A DNA stretch of 64,000 nt from Endozoicomonas euniceicola (GCF_025562755.1 NZ_CP103300.1:3845001-3909000); one strand, 5' to 3'. Positions 16,859 to 27,427 are shown, counted from the stretch's first letter. Made by a program: numbers and translations. Notes: generated from the sequence alone by a model not told the origin.

Positions 16859-18588
16859 CCGACATTCACCACCCAACATGACATTTTCCTAATACCTGCT
16901 ATCTATCAGATAAGCAAATATCAAGAAGCCTTGTTATGCCTCCTATTCAATACCACTCTCAGGTCATGGATCATCTCGGTCTAGTGGCTGGAATGTGCAA
17001 GAGCTGGGCATTGCCGACCATATCGACAGGCGCGCGCCCAAAGTATCTGACGAATGGAACATCTCCCACGGTGAGGCCGTTGTCGCGATGATTATCAATG
17101 GCCTCGGCTTTACGGGGCAGTCTCTCCACATGTTCCCTCAGTTCTTCTCCAATAAACCCCTCGATAAACTGATCAGAGAGGGGATTGAGCCCGAACACAT
17201 AAACGACAAAGTTCTTGGAAGAACACTGGATGAACTGTTTGAACTGGGTGTCAGTAAAGTCTATTTTGAGCTGGCTATCAAGGTGGCTACGCATCTCAAA
17301 TTGCCATGTGATGCACTCAACCTTGATGGCACAGGATTTCACGTCGATGGCCGTTATAACAGCGAGGAGGAAGTAAGTGACGAGGACCTCAATTGCATCA
17401 GGCTTTGCAAGGGCTACAGCCGAGATCATCGTCCTGACCTGAACCAGGCCATATTGCTCCTGCTGACCGAAAACCGGGCAGGCATTCCGATGTTTATGAA
17501 AGCAGCCAGCGGTAATGTGACGGACAAGACCAGTTTCAAACAAGTGGTTTCTGAGCATATAAAGAGCTTCAAGGCGGCACTGAATGCCCGTTACTTCATC
17601 GGTGATGCTGCATTGTATGTGGCTGAAACCGTTCAGGAACTGAGTCAGCAGGATCAGTTGTTTATCTCCAGAGTTCCTCTCAACATTGGTGCAGCCAAAG
17701 AACTGGTTCAAAGTGCGCCATTGCGCTCAATGGTTGAGGTTGAAGGGTTTGAGCATTACGAATCTGTAGAGACTCTGTCTGACTATGCAGGTGTCGTACA
17801 ACGTTGGGTACTGTTTCGAAATAATCAAAGCCAGAAAACAGAACAGAAGACACTGACAAGGCGTATGCAGAAAAAGTCCCTGAAGGAGTTCAAGGAACTT
17901 GAGAAATTGGGCAAGAAGCCATTCTGTTGCGAATCGGATGCCATGGAAGCTTTCAAGCTATGGCAAAAACAGTCCGTATACTGCCAGGCTGAACCTGAGA
18001 TCATCGAGAGTCCCTGCTATAAAACCAAAGGCCGTCCTGCTGATGGGACGGTTCCCGACCACTATGAATATTATGTGACAGGCTCCTGCACGGTTGCTGT
18101 ACAGACTCGTCGTGATGCAGAAGCATCGTTGGGTTGTTTTGTTCTGGCAACCAACGATACAGATACAGTCCGGCTTGACGCTGGCGAACTACTGAGGACG
18201 TATAAATCCCAGCAGCAGGTTGAGAGAGGTTTTCGCTTCCTGAAGAGCCCTGATTTTCTGGTGTCTTCACTGTATCTCAAAAAACCTGAGCGTATTGAGG
18301 CCCTGTTAATGGTGATGACACTCTGTCTTATGGTCTATGCTGCAATTCAGCATCGAATCCGCTATGAACTGAAAAGGCAGAGCCGAACGTTCCCGGACAT
18401 GAAGAAGAAACCAGCCCAGAACCCAACGGGCAGATGGGTTTTCCTGTGCTTTGATGGGATTCATGTGCTGTCGGTTAACGGGACGGAGAAACACATGGTT
18501 GGAATATCAGAAAGGCAATCGACGATCATTTTTATTTTGGGCTCAACGTACCAAGAAATTTATTCCTGAATAGGGTGGTGAATGACGG
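16859..18588 (+). mobile_element. IS1634-like insertion sequence, 1730 bp
   Basis: The element is bounded by the 7-bp duplication ATATTAA. Its ends are inverted repeats: the left begins CCGACATTCACCACCC, and the complement of the right end begins CCGTCATTCACCACCC, 15 of 16 matching. It holds one transposase gene in the same direction as the host gene, and little else: about 75 bp before the gene and 19 bp after it. The insertion is in the linker/SET boundary codons of SZ8. A DDE transposase of this type is typical of bacteria, which is the best evidence here that the array sits in a bacterial replicon. Family assignment rests on the transposase and was not checked against a database. Confidence 0.92.
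16936..18569 (+). pseudogene. IS1634-like DDE transposase, probable N-terminal frameshift
   Basis: The main frame runs from a GTG at 16995 to 18569 (524 residues). Its start resembles the DUF4277 region of IS1634-type transposases (ELGIADHIDRRAP, then INGLGFTGQSLHMFPQFF). The DDE residues, counted from the GTG, appear to be Asp111 (LDGTGFHVDGRY), Asp204 (FIGDAALYVAE) and Glu410 (QQQVERGFRFLK). The C-terminus, PTGRWVFLCFDGIHVL to YQEIYS, looks complete. Upstream, another frame from ATG 16936 encodes MPPIQYHSQVMDHLGLVAGM, which fits the missing family start. Adding one A in TGCAAGAG (about 16996-17003) would join the two as GMCKELGIADH. So the gene is either disabled by a 1-base loss, decoded by frameshifting, or started at the GTG. 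Confidence 0.85.
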
Positions 18589-18595
18589 ATATTAA
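18589..18595 (+). repeat. Target-site duplication of the insertion sequence, right copy
   Basis: ATATTAA directly follows the right inverted repeat (…GAATGACGG) and pairs with 16852-16858. Confidence 0.9.
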
Positions 18596-19834
18596 TAAAA
18601 CCAATGAAGAAAGAGAGGCGCACATCGAAGGTCTGGTCAGAGAGGTGCGGTACGAGGCAAACGAGGGCGACCCTTACCAGGCTCTGGACGGGCAAAAGCA
18701 TGTGGTAGCCGCCAAAAAACTATCCCGGGGTACTGTACTGGGACATTACCGGGGCTCTCTCTGGTTGATAGATGAGAATGCCCCGTCTCCGGAGTGTGGT
18801 ACGTTAGACCAGCAAATATCCTATTTCGTTAACTGTGACTACAAAGAAGAAGGAGAAGAAGCCACGGATGATTGTCAGGAAATGTACTGGCTTTCAGGTT
18901 ATGACGACGGCAATATTTTTTCCTGCGTTAACGACTGTACCGTCACCAGCAATGCCGACGACAATACCGGTACTTTAGAGCCAAACGTCAGTTTCATTAT
19001 TGTTTATATGGATGATTTCCCCGTGGTTATGGTCGTGACAACAGAGGATATCCCGGAGGGCAAAGGACTCTGGCTGAGCTATGGAAAACCTTACTGGGAC
19101 TATAAAAACAAACCGGTTGTGGTGCCCGACGGTGATGGCGATCATAGCGGAGCCGGGGCAAAAAACAAAAAATATAAGTGTGATGTGTGTGGAAGGGAGC
19201 TTGCTAATTCCGGAAGTCTCACAAGACACAAGCTCACCCACACAGGAGAGAAGTCTCATGAGTGCGATGTGTGTGGAAAGAAGTTTGCTCGTTCCGAAAC
19301 TCTCACAAGACACAAGTGCCGCCACACCGGGGAAGAGCCTCATGAGTGCGATCTGTGTCAAAAGAGATTTGCCTGCTCCAGTAACTTCGTAAGACACAGG
19401 CGCACCCACACCGGAGATAAGCCTTATAAGTGCGATGTGTGTCCAAAGAGATTTGCAGCTTCCGGAGACTTGACAATACACAGGCGCCACCACACAGGAG
19501 AGAGGCCTTATGAGTGCGATGTGTGCCAAAAGAGATTTACTGACTCCGGAAACTTAGCAAAACACAGACGCTACCATACCGGGGATAAGCCTTATGAGTG
19601 CGATAAGTGCCAAAAGAGATTTGCTCATTCCGGAAACTTAGCAAGACACAAGCGCACCCACACCGGAGAGAAGCCTTATGAGTGCGATGTGTGTCAAAAG
19701 AGATTTTCTCGACTCGAACACCTCGCAAGACACAAGCGCACCAAACATAAGGAATCCCCAACAGAACAACCACCACAGCAATAGTCTACACTCCCGCCAA
19801 AACCACCCAATAGCCCAATTCTAATGACTCCGTA

Positions 19835-22435
19835 ATGGGTAAAAAAAATAACGCTTCAGTCTTTGTGTTTTCAAAAAAAAGGTTGGCAGTGGTGTTTCTG
19901 CTGTGGCTGGCTGTCATGGTGGACAATACCCGTGGAGAATGGGTAACACCAGCTTCTGTACATCAGGGCGGGATTGCCCATGTTGCTTCAAGGCTCTGGC
20001 TTCAGCAGCAGCCCGTGCTTAAATCCGCTATGGATGAAAAAGTCGCGGTTTCAAAAAGATCGGCAACGGTGGTTATTCTGATAGAAGACGACGGTTTTAG
20101 TGTACTGATCACTGAGCCGGCAGTCTTCACATGGCAGGATGCGTGCAATGCCACCACACTTTCCAACATGACCCGGCATCTGCGCTGCCACGACCCCAGT
20201 GCTTTGCTGACCGGGTTAAGAGCCACACTGCAGTTTAGTCACAGTGGGGAGTCTGTGCAGGTGACCGGGTTTGCGTCGGTTTTGCAGGTGCAGACCACCG
20301 GGGGAACAGACCTGGCCATTGCTCCCTTTCAGAGTGATAGCCCGGGTCTGCCCGACCAGCAATATGAACAACAATACAGAGCCATTCTGGAGTACCTGTC
20401 CCGGCAAAGGAGAAAGTCTGAAGAGATAGACCGGCGAACAGGATGCTGGACAAACGCCATGTCAAGGTTAGCCCCTGAAAAACCGGACGAAGTGTTAAGG
20501 CAGGAGCAGAAAATAAAGGAGCAGCGAGCGCCCGTCAGGTTCCATTACTCACTGGCACACCGTTCGGCCCCGCAGGATGAAACGTTCTGGTTTTTTACGG
20601 ACAAGATGGAGGGAAGAGAAATTGTGCTGACTCCCGACAATAACCTTTCTGCCTGCACTCCTGTTTCCCTGCCATTGGGGAGCATGGCTGACCTGTCCAA
20701 TGGTTCCAAAAGAAATCCTCCACCCGTTGATAAACCAGCAGCTACGAAGAGCAAAAAAAGAAAACTCAGCACCAGCACCAGCACCAGCACTAGTAATAGC
20801 GAGAGCCCGCAGAGTGTCACAAATCCGCAGACCGGGGGTTATCCCGTGATACCGGATATCCCCATAAAACAGGAAGAAAATGTCATTGAATTTGGTGAAA
20901 GAAAAGTCTTGACAAGTGCTGAACTGTTTGTCATCAAGCCGGAAAGCGGTATTACCAGAAAACCGCCAGAACCGCCTTTCAAAACAAATTGCAAGATTCA
21001 GGGTGCCCCAGCATTCTGGAAACTTTTTACTAAGAAAAAGCGACAGCAACTGGAAAACAGGATATTGGAATATATTAATAAAACCAATGAAGAAAGAGAG
21101 GCGCACATCGAAGGTCTGGTCAGAGAGGTGCGGTACGAGGCAAACGAGGGCGACCCTTACCAGGCTCTGGACGGGCAAAAGCATGTAGTAGCCGCCAAGA
21201 AACTGTCCAAGGGTACTGTACTGGGACATTACCGGGGCTCTCTCTGGTTGATAGATGAGAATGCCCCGTCTCCTGAGTGTGGTACGTTAGACCAGCAAAT
21301 ATCCTATTCCGTTAACTGTGACTACAAAGAAGAAGGAGAGAAAGCCGCGGATGATTGTCAGGAAATGTACTGGCTTTCAGGTTATGACGACGGCAATATT
21401 TTTTCCTGCATTAACGACTGTACCGTCACCAGTAATGCTGACCACGATACCGCTACTGTAGAGCCAAACGTCAGTTTCATTATTGTTTATATGGATGATT
21501 TCCCCGTGGTTATGGTCGTGACAACAGAGGATATCCCGGAGGGCAAAGGACTCTGGCTGAGCTATGGAGAACCTTACTGGGACTATAAAAACGAACCGGT
21601 TGTGGTGCCCGAAGATGAAAATGATCGTAGCGGAGCCAGGGCAAAAAACAAAAAACACGTGTGTGATGTGTGTGGAAGGGGGCTTGCTAATTCTGGAAGT
21701 CTCACAAGACACAAGCTCACCCACACAGGAGAGAAGCCTCATGAGTGCGATGTGTGTCAAAAGGGATTTATGCACTCCAGTGACCTCACAAGACACAAGC
21801 TCACCCACACAGGAGAGAAGCCTCATGAGTGCGATGTGTGTCAAAAGGGATTTATGCACTCCAGTGACCTCACAAGACACAAGCGCACCCACACCGGAGA
21901 GAAGCCTTATGAGTGCGATGTGTGTAAAAAGACATTTACTCAATCCGGACACCTCAAAGTACACAAACACACTCACACCAGGGAGAAGCCTTATAAGTGC
22001 GATGTGTGTGAAAAGAGATTTTCTGCTTCTGGAAGCTTAGCAACACACAGGCGTAGCCACACCGGGGAGAAGCCTCATGAGTGCGATAAGTGCCAAAAGA
22101 GATTTGCTCAATCCGGAGGCCTCGTAAGACACAAACGCAGCCACACAGGGGAGAGGCCTCATGAGTGCGATAAGTGCCAAAAGAGATTTACTGACTCGGG
22201 AAACTTAGCAGCACACAAACGAACCCACACCGGAGAGAAGCCTTATGGGTGCAATGTGTGTGAAAAGAGATTTGCTCGCTCCGAAGGCCTCACAAGACAC
22301 AAGCGCACCCACACCGGAGAGAAGCCTTATGAGTGCAATGTGTGTCAAAAGAGATTTGCTCTTTCCAGTAACCTCTCAAAACACAAGCGCACTCAACACA
22401 AGGAATCCCCAACAGAACAACCACCACAGCAATAG
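19835..22435 (+). CDS. SZ9: SET/C2H2 zinc-finger protein, 9 fingers
   Basis: The product has 866 residues. It follows a type A spacer, starts ATGGGT rather than ATGGGC, and has SKKRL in place of SKKML, so only the first ATG can be the start. The signal end is NTRG-EW. Its 5' 1.1 kb, with the spacer and the end of SZ8, is almost identical to the SZ20/SZ21 junction. The SET-like domain has HDTATVEPN and INDC in place of VNDC. Helices are NSGSLTR, HSSDLTR twice, QSGHLKV, ASGSLAT, QSGGLVR, DSGNLAA, RSEGLTR and LSSNLSK. Fingers 2 and 3 are a perfect local duplication of one module also present in SZ2. Two late fingers read CNVC for CDVC, which leaves the zinc ligands intact. Confidence 0.9.
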   Translation: MGKKNNASVFVFSKKRLAVVFLLWLAVMVDNTRGEWVTPASVHQGGIAHVASRLWLQQQPVLKSAMDEKVAVSKRSATVVILIEDDGFSVLITEPAVFTWQDACNATTLSNMTRHLRCHDPSALLTGLRATLQFSHSGESVQVTGFASVLQVQTTGGTDLAIAPFQSDSPGLPDQQYEQQYRAILEYLSRQRRKSEEIDRRTGCWTNAMSRLAPEKPDEVLRQEQKIKEQRAPVRFHYSLAHRSAPQDETFWFFTDKMEGREIVLTPDNNLSACTPVSLPLGSMADLSNGSKRNPPPVDKPAATKSKKRKLSTSTSTSTSNSESPQSVTNPQTGGYPVIPDIPIKQEENVIEFGERKVLTSAELFVIKPESGITRKPPEPPFKTNCKIQGAPAFWKLFTKKKRQQLENRILEYINKTNEEREAHIEGLVREVRYEANEGDPYQALDGQKHVVAAKKLSKGTVLGHYRGSLWLIDENAPSPECGTLDQQISYSVNCDYKEEGEKAADDCQEMYWLSGYDDGNIFSCINDCTVTSNADHDTATVEPNVSFIIVYMDDFPVVMVVTTEDIPEGKGLWLSYGEPYWDYKNEPVVVPEDENDRSGARAKNKKHVCDVCGRGLANSGSLTRHKLTHTGEKPHECDVCQKGFMHSSDLTRHKLTHTGEKPHECDVCQKGFMHSSDLTRHKRTHTGEKPYECDVCKKTFTQSGHLKVHKHTHTREKPYKCDVCEKRFSASGSLATHRRSHTGEKPHECDKCQKRFAQSGGLVRHKRSHTGERPHECDKCQKRFTDSGNLAAHKRTHTGEKPYGCNVCEKRFARSEGLTRHKRTHTGEKPYECNVCQKRFALSSNLSKHKRTQHKESPTEQPPQQ

Positions 22436-22485
22436 TCTACACTCCCGCCAAAATCACCCAATAGCCCAATTCTACGGACACTACA

Positions 22486-25152
22486 ATGGGCAAAAAAAAT
22501 AACGCTCCAGTCTTTGTGTTTTCAAAAAAAATGTTGGCAGCGGTGTTTCTGCTGTGGCTGGCTGTCATGGTGGACAATACCCGTGGAGAATGGGTAACAC
22601 CAGCTTCTGTACATCAGGGCGGGATTGCCCATGTTGCTTCAAGGCTCTGGCTTCAGCAACAACCCGTGCTTAAATCCGCTATGGATGAAAAAGTTGCGGT
22701 TTCAAAAAGATCGGCAGCGGTGGTTATTCTGGTAGAAGACGACGGTTTTAGTGTACTGGCCACTGAGCCGGCAGCCTTCACATGGCAGGATGCGTGTAAT
22801 GCCACCACGCTTTCTGACATGAACCGGCATTTGCGCTGCCACGACCCCAATGCCCTGCTGACCGGGTTAAGAGCCACACTGCAGTTTAGTCACAGTGGGG
22901 AGTCTGTGCAGGTGACAGGGTTTGCGTCGGTTTTGCAGGTGCAGACCACCGGGGGAACAGACCTGGCCATTGCTCCTTTTCAGAGTGATAGCCCGGGTCT
23001 GCCCGACCAGCAATATGAACAACAGTACAGAGCCATTCTGGAGTACCTGTCCCGGCAAAGGAGAAAGTCTGAAGAGATAGACCGGCGAACAAGATGCTGG
23101 ACAAACGCTATGTCAAGGTTAGCCCCTGAAAAACCGGACGAAGTGTTAAGGCAGGAGCAGAAAATAAAGGAGCTGCGAGCGCCCGTCAGGTTCCATTACT
23201 CACTGGCACACCGTTCGGCCCCGCAGGATGAAACGTTCTGGTTTTTTACGGACAAGATGGAGGGAAGAAAAGTTGTGTTGACTCCCGACAATAATCTTTC
23301 TGCCTGCTCCCCTGTTTCCCTGCCATCGGGGAGCATGGTTGACCTGTCTAATGGTTCCAAAAGAAATCCTCCACCCGTTGATAAACCAGCAGCTACGAAG
23401 AGCAAAAAAAGAAAACTCAGCACCAGTAATAGCGAGAGCCCGCAGAGTGTCACAAATCCGCAGACCGAGGGTTATCCCGTGATACCGGATATCCCCATAA
23501 AACAGGAAGAAAATGTCATTGAATTTGGTGAAAGAAAAGTCTTGACAAGTGCTGAACTGTTTATCATCAAGCCAGAAAGCGGTATTACCAGAAAACCGCC
23601 AGAACCGCCTTTCAAAACAAATTGCAAGATTCTGGGTGCCCCGGCATTCTGGAAACTTTTTACTAAGAAAAAGCGACAGCAACTGAAAAACAGGATATTG
23701 GAATATATTAATAAAACCAATGAAGAAAGAGAGGCGCACATCGAAGGCCTGGTCAGAGAGGTGCGGTACGAGGCAAACGAGGGTGACCCTTACCAGGCTC
23801 TGGACGGGCAAAAGCATGTAGTAGCCGCCAAAAAACTGTCCAAGGGTACTGTACTGGGACATTACCGGGGCTCTCTCTGGTTGATAGATGAGAATGCCCC
23901 GTCTCCGGAGTGTGGTACATTAGATCAGCAAATATCCTATTCCGTTAACTGTGACTACAAAGGAGAAGGAGAAGAAGCCACGGATGATTGTCAGGAAATG
24001 TACTGGCTTTCAGGTTATGACGACGGCAATATTTTTTCCTGCGTTAACGACTGTACCGTCACCAGTAATGCTGACCACGATACCGCTACTGTAGAGCCAA
24101 ACGTCAGTTTCATCACTGTTTATATGGATGATTTCCCCGTGGTTATGGTCGTGACAACAGAGGATATCCCGGAGGGCAAAGGACTCTGGCTGAGCTATGG
24201 AAAACCTTACTGGGACTATAAAAACGAACCGGTTGTGGTGCCCGACGGTGATGACGATCATAGCGGAGCCGGGGCAAAAAACAGAAAATATAAGTGTGAT
24301 TTGTGTGGAAGGGAGTTGGCTCATTTCGGAAGCCTCGTAAGACACAAACGCACCCACACCGGAGAGAAGCTTTATGAGTGCGATGTGTGTCAAAAGAGAT
24401 TTGCTCGTTCCGGACACCTCGCAAGGCACAATCGCATCCATACCGGAGAGAAGCCTTATGAGTGCGATGTGTGTCAAAAGAGATTTGTTAACTCCGGAAA
24501 CTTGGCAGCACACAGGCTCAGACACACCGGGGAAAAGCCTCATGAGTGCGATGTGTGTCAAAAGAGATTTGCCTGCTCCAGTAACTTCCTAAGACACAGG
24601 CGCACCCACACCGGGGCGAAGCCTTATGAGTGCGATGTGTGTAAAAAGACATTTACTCAATCCGGACACCTCAAAGTACACAAACACACTCACACCAGGG
24701 AGAAGCCTTATAAGTGCGATGTGTGTAAAAAGACATTTACTCAATCCGGACACCTCAAAGTACACAAACACACTCACACCAGGGAGAAGCCTTATAAGTG
24801 CGATGTGTGTGAAAAGGGATTTTGTGCTTCTGGAAACTTAGCAACACACAGGCGTAGCCACACCGGGGAGAAGCCTTATGAGTGCGATAAGTGCCAAAAG
24901 AGATTTGCTCAATCCGGAGGCCTCGTAAAACACAAACGCAGCCACACAGGGGAGAGGCCTCATGAGTGCGATAAGTGCCAAAAGAGATTTACTCAATCCG
25001 GAGACCTCATAAGACACAAACGCACCCACACCGGAGAGAAGCCTTATGAGTGCGATAAGTGCCAAAAAAGATTTTCTCGACTCGAACACCTCGTAAAACA
25101 CAAGCGCACTCAACACAAGGAATCCCCAACAGAACAACCACCACAGCAATAG
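22486..25152 (+). CDS. SZ10: SET/C2H2 zinc-finger protein, 10 fingers
   Basis: At 888 residues this is the longest copy with an intact frame. The ten helices are HFGSLVR, RSGHLAR, NSGNLAA, CSSNFLR, QSGHLKV twice, ASGNLAT, QSGGLVK, QSGDLIR and RLEHLVK. Fingers 5 and 6 are a tandem duplication including the TREKP linker. RSGHLAR is unique in the window. The signal end is NTRG-EW with SKKML, and the Ser-Thr repeat has one unit. The body from the SACSPVS stretch to the linker is close to SZ5, while the SET-like domain is closer to SZ7 with the HDTATVEPN variant added, so the copy is a mosaic. ITVYMDD replaces IIVYMDD, shared only with SZ13. Confidence 0.9.
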   Translation: MGKKNNAPVFVFSKKMLAAVFLLWLAVMVDNTRGEWVTPASVHQGGIAHVASRLWLQQQPVLKSAMDEKVAVSKRSAAVVILVEDDGFSVLATEPAAFTWQDACNATTLSDMNRHLRCHDPNALLTGLRATLQFSHSGESVQVTGFASVLQVQTTGGTDLAIAPFQSDSPGLPDQQYEQQYRAILEYLSRQRRKSEEIDRRTRCWTNAMSRLAPEKPDEVLRQEQKIKELRAPVRFHYSLAHRSAPQDETFWFFTDKMEGRKVVLTPDNNLSACSPVSLPSGSMVDLSNGSKRNPPPVDKPAATKSKKRKLSTSNSESPQSVTNPQTEGYPVIPDIPIKQEENVIEFGERKVLTSAELFIIKPESGITRKPPEPPFKTNCKILGAPAFWKLFTKKKRQQLKNRILEYINKTNEEREAHIEGLVREVRYEANEGDPYQALDGQKHVVAAKKLSKGTVLGHYRGSLWLIDENAPSPECGTLDQQISYSVNCDYKGEGEEATDDCQEMYWLSGYDDGNIFSCVNDCTVTSNADHDTATVEPNVSFITVYMDDFPVVMVVTTEDIPEGKGLWLSYGKPYWDYKNEPVVVPDGDDDHSGAGAKNRKYKCDLCGRELAHFGSLVRHKRTHTGEKLYECDVCQKRFARSGHLARHNRIHTGEKPYECDVCQKRFVNSGNLAAHRLRHTGEKPHECDVCQKRFACSSNFLRHRRTHTGAKPYECDVCKKTFTQSGHLKVHKHTHTREKPYKCDVCKKTFTQSGHLKVHKHTHTREKPYKCDVCEKGFCASGNLATHRRSHTGEKPYECDKCQKRFAQSGGLVKHKRSHTGERPHECDKCQKRFTQSGDLIRHKRTHTGEKPYECDKCQKRFSRLEHLVKHKRTQHKESPTEQPPQQ

Positions 25153-25202
25153 TCTACACTCCCGCCAAAATCACCCAGTAGCCCAATTCTACGGACACCA
25201 CA

Positions 25203-27377
25203 ATGGGCAAAAAAAATAACGCTCCAGTCTTTTTGTTTTCAAAAAAAAAGTTGGCAGTGGTGTTTCTGCTGTGGCTGGCCACCATGGTGGACAGCGCCCG
25301 TGGAGAATGGGTAACGCCAGCTTCTGTACATCAGGGCGGGATTGCCCATGTTGCTTCAAGGCTCTGGCTTCAGCAGCAGCCCGTGCTTAAATCCGCTATG
25401 GATGAAAAAGTCGCGGTTTCAAAAAGATCGGCAACGGTGGTTATTCTGATAGAAGACGACGGTTTTAGTGTACTGACCACTGAGCCGGCAGTCTTCACAT
25501 GGCAGGATGCGTGTAATGCCACCACGCTTTCCGACATGAACCGGCATCTGCGCTGCCACGACCCCAGTGCTTTGCTGACCGGGTTAAGAGCCACGCTGCA
25601 GTTTAGTCACAGTGGGGAGTCTGTGCAGATGACCGGGTTTGCCTCGGTTTTGCAGGTGCAGACCACCGGGGGAACAGACCTGGCCATTGCTCCTTTTCAG
25701 AGTGATAGCCCGGGTCTGCCCGACCAGCAATATGAACAACAATACAGAGCCATTCTGGAGTACCTGTCCCGGCAAAGGAGAAAGTCTGAAGAGATAGACC
25801 GGCAAACAAGATGCTGGACAAACGCTATGTCAAGGTTAGCCCCTGAAAAACCGGACGAAGTGTTAAGGCAGGAGCAGAAAATAAAGGAGCTGCGAGCGCC
25901 CGTCAGGTTCCATTACTCACTGGCACACCGTTCGGCCCCGCAGGATGAAACGTTCTGGTTTTTTACGGACAAGATGCAGGGAAGAGAAATTGTGCTGACT
26001 CCCGACAATAACCTTTCTGCCTGCTCCCCTGTTTCCCTGCCATCGGGGAGCATGGTTGACCTGTCCAATGGTTCCAAAAGAAATCCTCCACCCGTTGATA
26101 AACCAGCAGCTACGAAGAGCAAAAAAAGAAAACTCAGCACCAGCACCAGCACCAGTAATAGCGAGAGCCCGCAGAGTGTCACAAATCCGCAGACCGGGGG
26201 TTATCCCGTGATACCGGATATACCTATAAAACAGGAAGAAAATGTCATTGAATTTGGTGAAAGAAAAGTCTTGACAAGTGCTGAACTGTTTATCATCAAG
26301 CCGGAAAGCGGTATTACCAGAAAACCGCCAGAACCGCCTTTCAAAACAAATTACAAGATTCTGGGTGCCCCGGAATTCTGGAAACTTTTTACTAAGAAAA
26401 AGCGACAGCAACTGGAAAACAGGATATTGGAATATATTAATAAAACCAATGAAGAAAGAGTGGCGCACATCGAAGGTCTGGTCAGAGAGGTGCGGTACGA
26501 GGCAAACGAGGGCGACCCTTACCAGGCTCTGGACGGGCAAAAGCATGTGGTAGCCGCCAAAAAACTATCCCGGGGTACTGTACTGGGACATTACCGGGGC
26601 TCTCTCTGGTTGATAGATGAGAATGCCCCGTCTCCGGAGTGTGGTACGTTAGACCAGCAAATATCCTATTCCGTTAACTGTGACTACAAAGAAGAAGGAG
26701 AAGAAGCCACGGATGATTGTCAGGAAATGTACTGGCTTTCAGGTTATGACGACGGCAATATTTTTTCCTGCGTTAACGACTGTACCGTCACCAGCAATGC
26801 CGACGACAATACCGGTACTTTAGAGCCAAACGTCAGTTTCATTATTGTTTATATGGATGATTTTCCCGTGGTTATGGTCGTGACAACAGAGGATATCCCG
26901 GAGGGCAAAGGACTCTGGCTGAGCTATGGAGAACCTTACTGGGACTATAAAAACGAAGCGGTTGTGGTGCCCGATGGTGATGACAATCATAGCGGAGCCG
27001 GGGCAAAAAACAAAAAATGTGCGTGTGATGTGTGTGGAAGGGTATTGGCTAGTTCTGGAAACCTGACAAGGCACAAGCGCATCCACACCGGAGAGAAGCC
27101 TTATAAGTGCGATGTGTGTCAAAAGGGATTTGCTGTTTCCGCAACCTTGGTAGCACACAGGCGCACCCACACCGGAGAGAAGCCTTATGAGTGCGATGTG
27201 TGTAAAAAGACATTTACTCAATCCGGACACCTCAAAGTACACAAACACACTCACACCAGGGAGAAGCCTTATGAGTGCGATAAGTGCCAAAAAAGATTTT
27301 CTCAACTCGCACACCTCGTAAGTCACAAGCGCACCCAACACAAGAACCTTCCAACAGAACAACCGCCACAGCAATAG
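25203..27377 (+). CDS. SZ11: SET/C2H2 zinc-finger protein, 4 fingers
   Basis: This 724-residue copy has four fingers, as in SZ7, and shares with it the CACDVCGRVL first finger. Helices are SSGNLTR, VSATLVA, QSGHLKV and QLAHLVS; only the third differs from SZ7 (QSGHLKV for CSSNFVR), an instance of a one-module swap. The signal peptide has SKKKL and LATMVDSARG, a form found otherwise only in SZ25, and the preceding spacer has the rare CCCAGTAG, also as for SZ25. Private changes include FLFSKKK, VQMTGF, NYKILGAPEFW and YKNEAVV. The SET-like domain has KKLSRGTVLGHY, shared with SZ8. Confidence 0.9.
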   Translation: MGKKNNAPVFLFSKKKLAVVFLLWLATMVDSARGEWVTPASVHQGGIAHVASRLWLQQQPVLKSAMDEKVAVSKRSATVVILIEDDGFSVLTTEPAVFTWQDACNATTLSDMNRHLRCHDPSALLTGLRATLQFSHSGESVQMTGFASVLQVQTTGGTDLAIAPFQSDSPGLPDQQYEQQYRAILEYLSRQRRKSEEIDRQTRCWTNAMSRLAPEKPDEVLRQEQKIKELRAPVRFHYSLAHRSAPQDETFWFFTDKMQGREIVLTPDNNLSACSPVSLPSGSMVDLSNGSKRNPPPVDKPAATKSKKRKLSTSTSTSNSESPQSVTNPQTGGYPVIPDIPIKQEENVIEFGERKVLTSAELFIIKPESGITRKPPEPPFKTNYKILGAPEFWKLFTKKKRQQLENRILEYINKTNEERVAHIEGLVREVRYEANEGDPYQALDGQKHVVAAKKLSRGTVLGHYRGSLWLIDENAPSPECGTLDQQISYSVNCDYKEEGEEATDDCQEMYWLSGYDDGNIFSCVNDCTVTSNADDNTGTLEPNVSFIIVYMDDFPVVMVVTTEDIPEGKGLWLSYGEPYWDYKNEAVVVPDGDDNHSGAGAKNKKCACDVCGRVLASSGNLTRHKRIHTGEKPYKCDVCQKGFAVSATLVAHRRTHTGEKPYECDVCKKTFTQSGHLKVHKHTHTREKPYECDKCQKRFSQLAHLVSHKRTQHKNLPTEQPPQQ

Positions 27378-27427
27378 TCTACACTCCCGCCAAAATAACC
27401 CTATAGCCCAATTCTACGGACTCCACA

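Larger units (their letters stand above)
15633..19784 (+). pseudogene. SZ8: SET/C2H2 gene split by an insertion sequence, 7 fingers
   Basis: The 5' part (15633-16858) carries the signal peptide (SVRG-EW), N-terminal region, NLS-like patch and linker. It is cut just after LEYIN, and its frame then runs into the element and stops at 16892. The 3' part resumes at 18589 with a repeat of ATATTAA and holds the SET-like domain and seven fingers. Removing the element and one target copy joins 15633-16858 to 18596-19784 as an open frame of 804 residues, exactly the length expected. Helices are NSGSLTR, RSETLTR, CSSNFVR, ASGDLTI, DSGNLAK, HSGNLAR and RLEHLAR. Fingers 3-7 are shared with SZ20. The Ser-Thr repeat has one unit. 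The detached 3' part has ATG at 18582 inside the element end, but nothing suggests expression. Confidence 0.9.
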
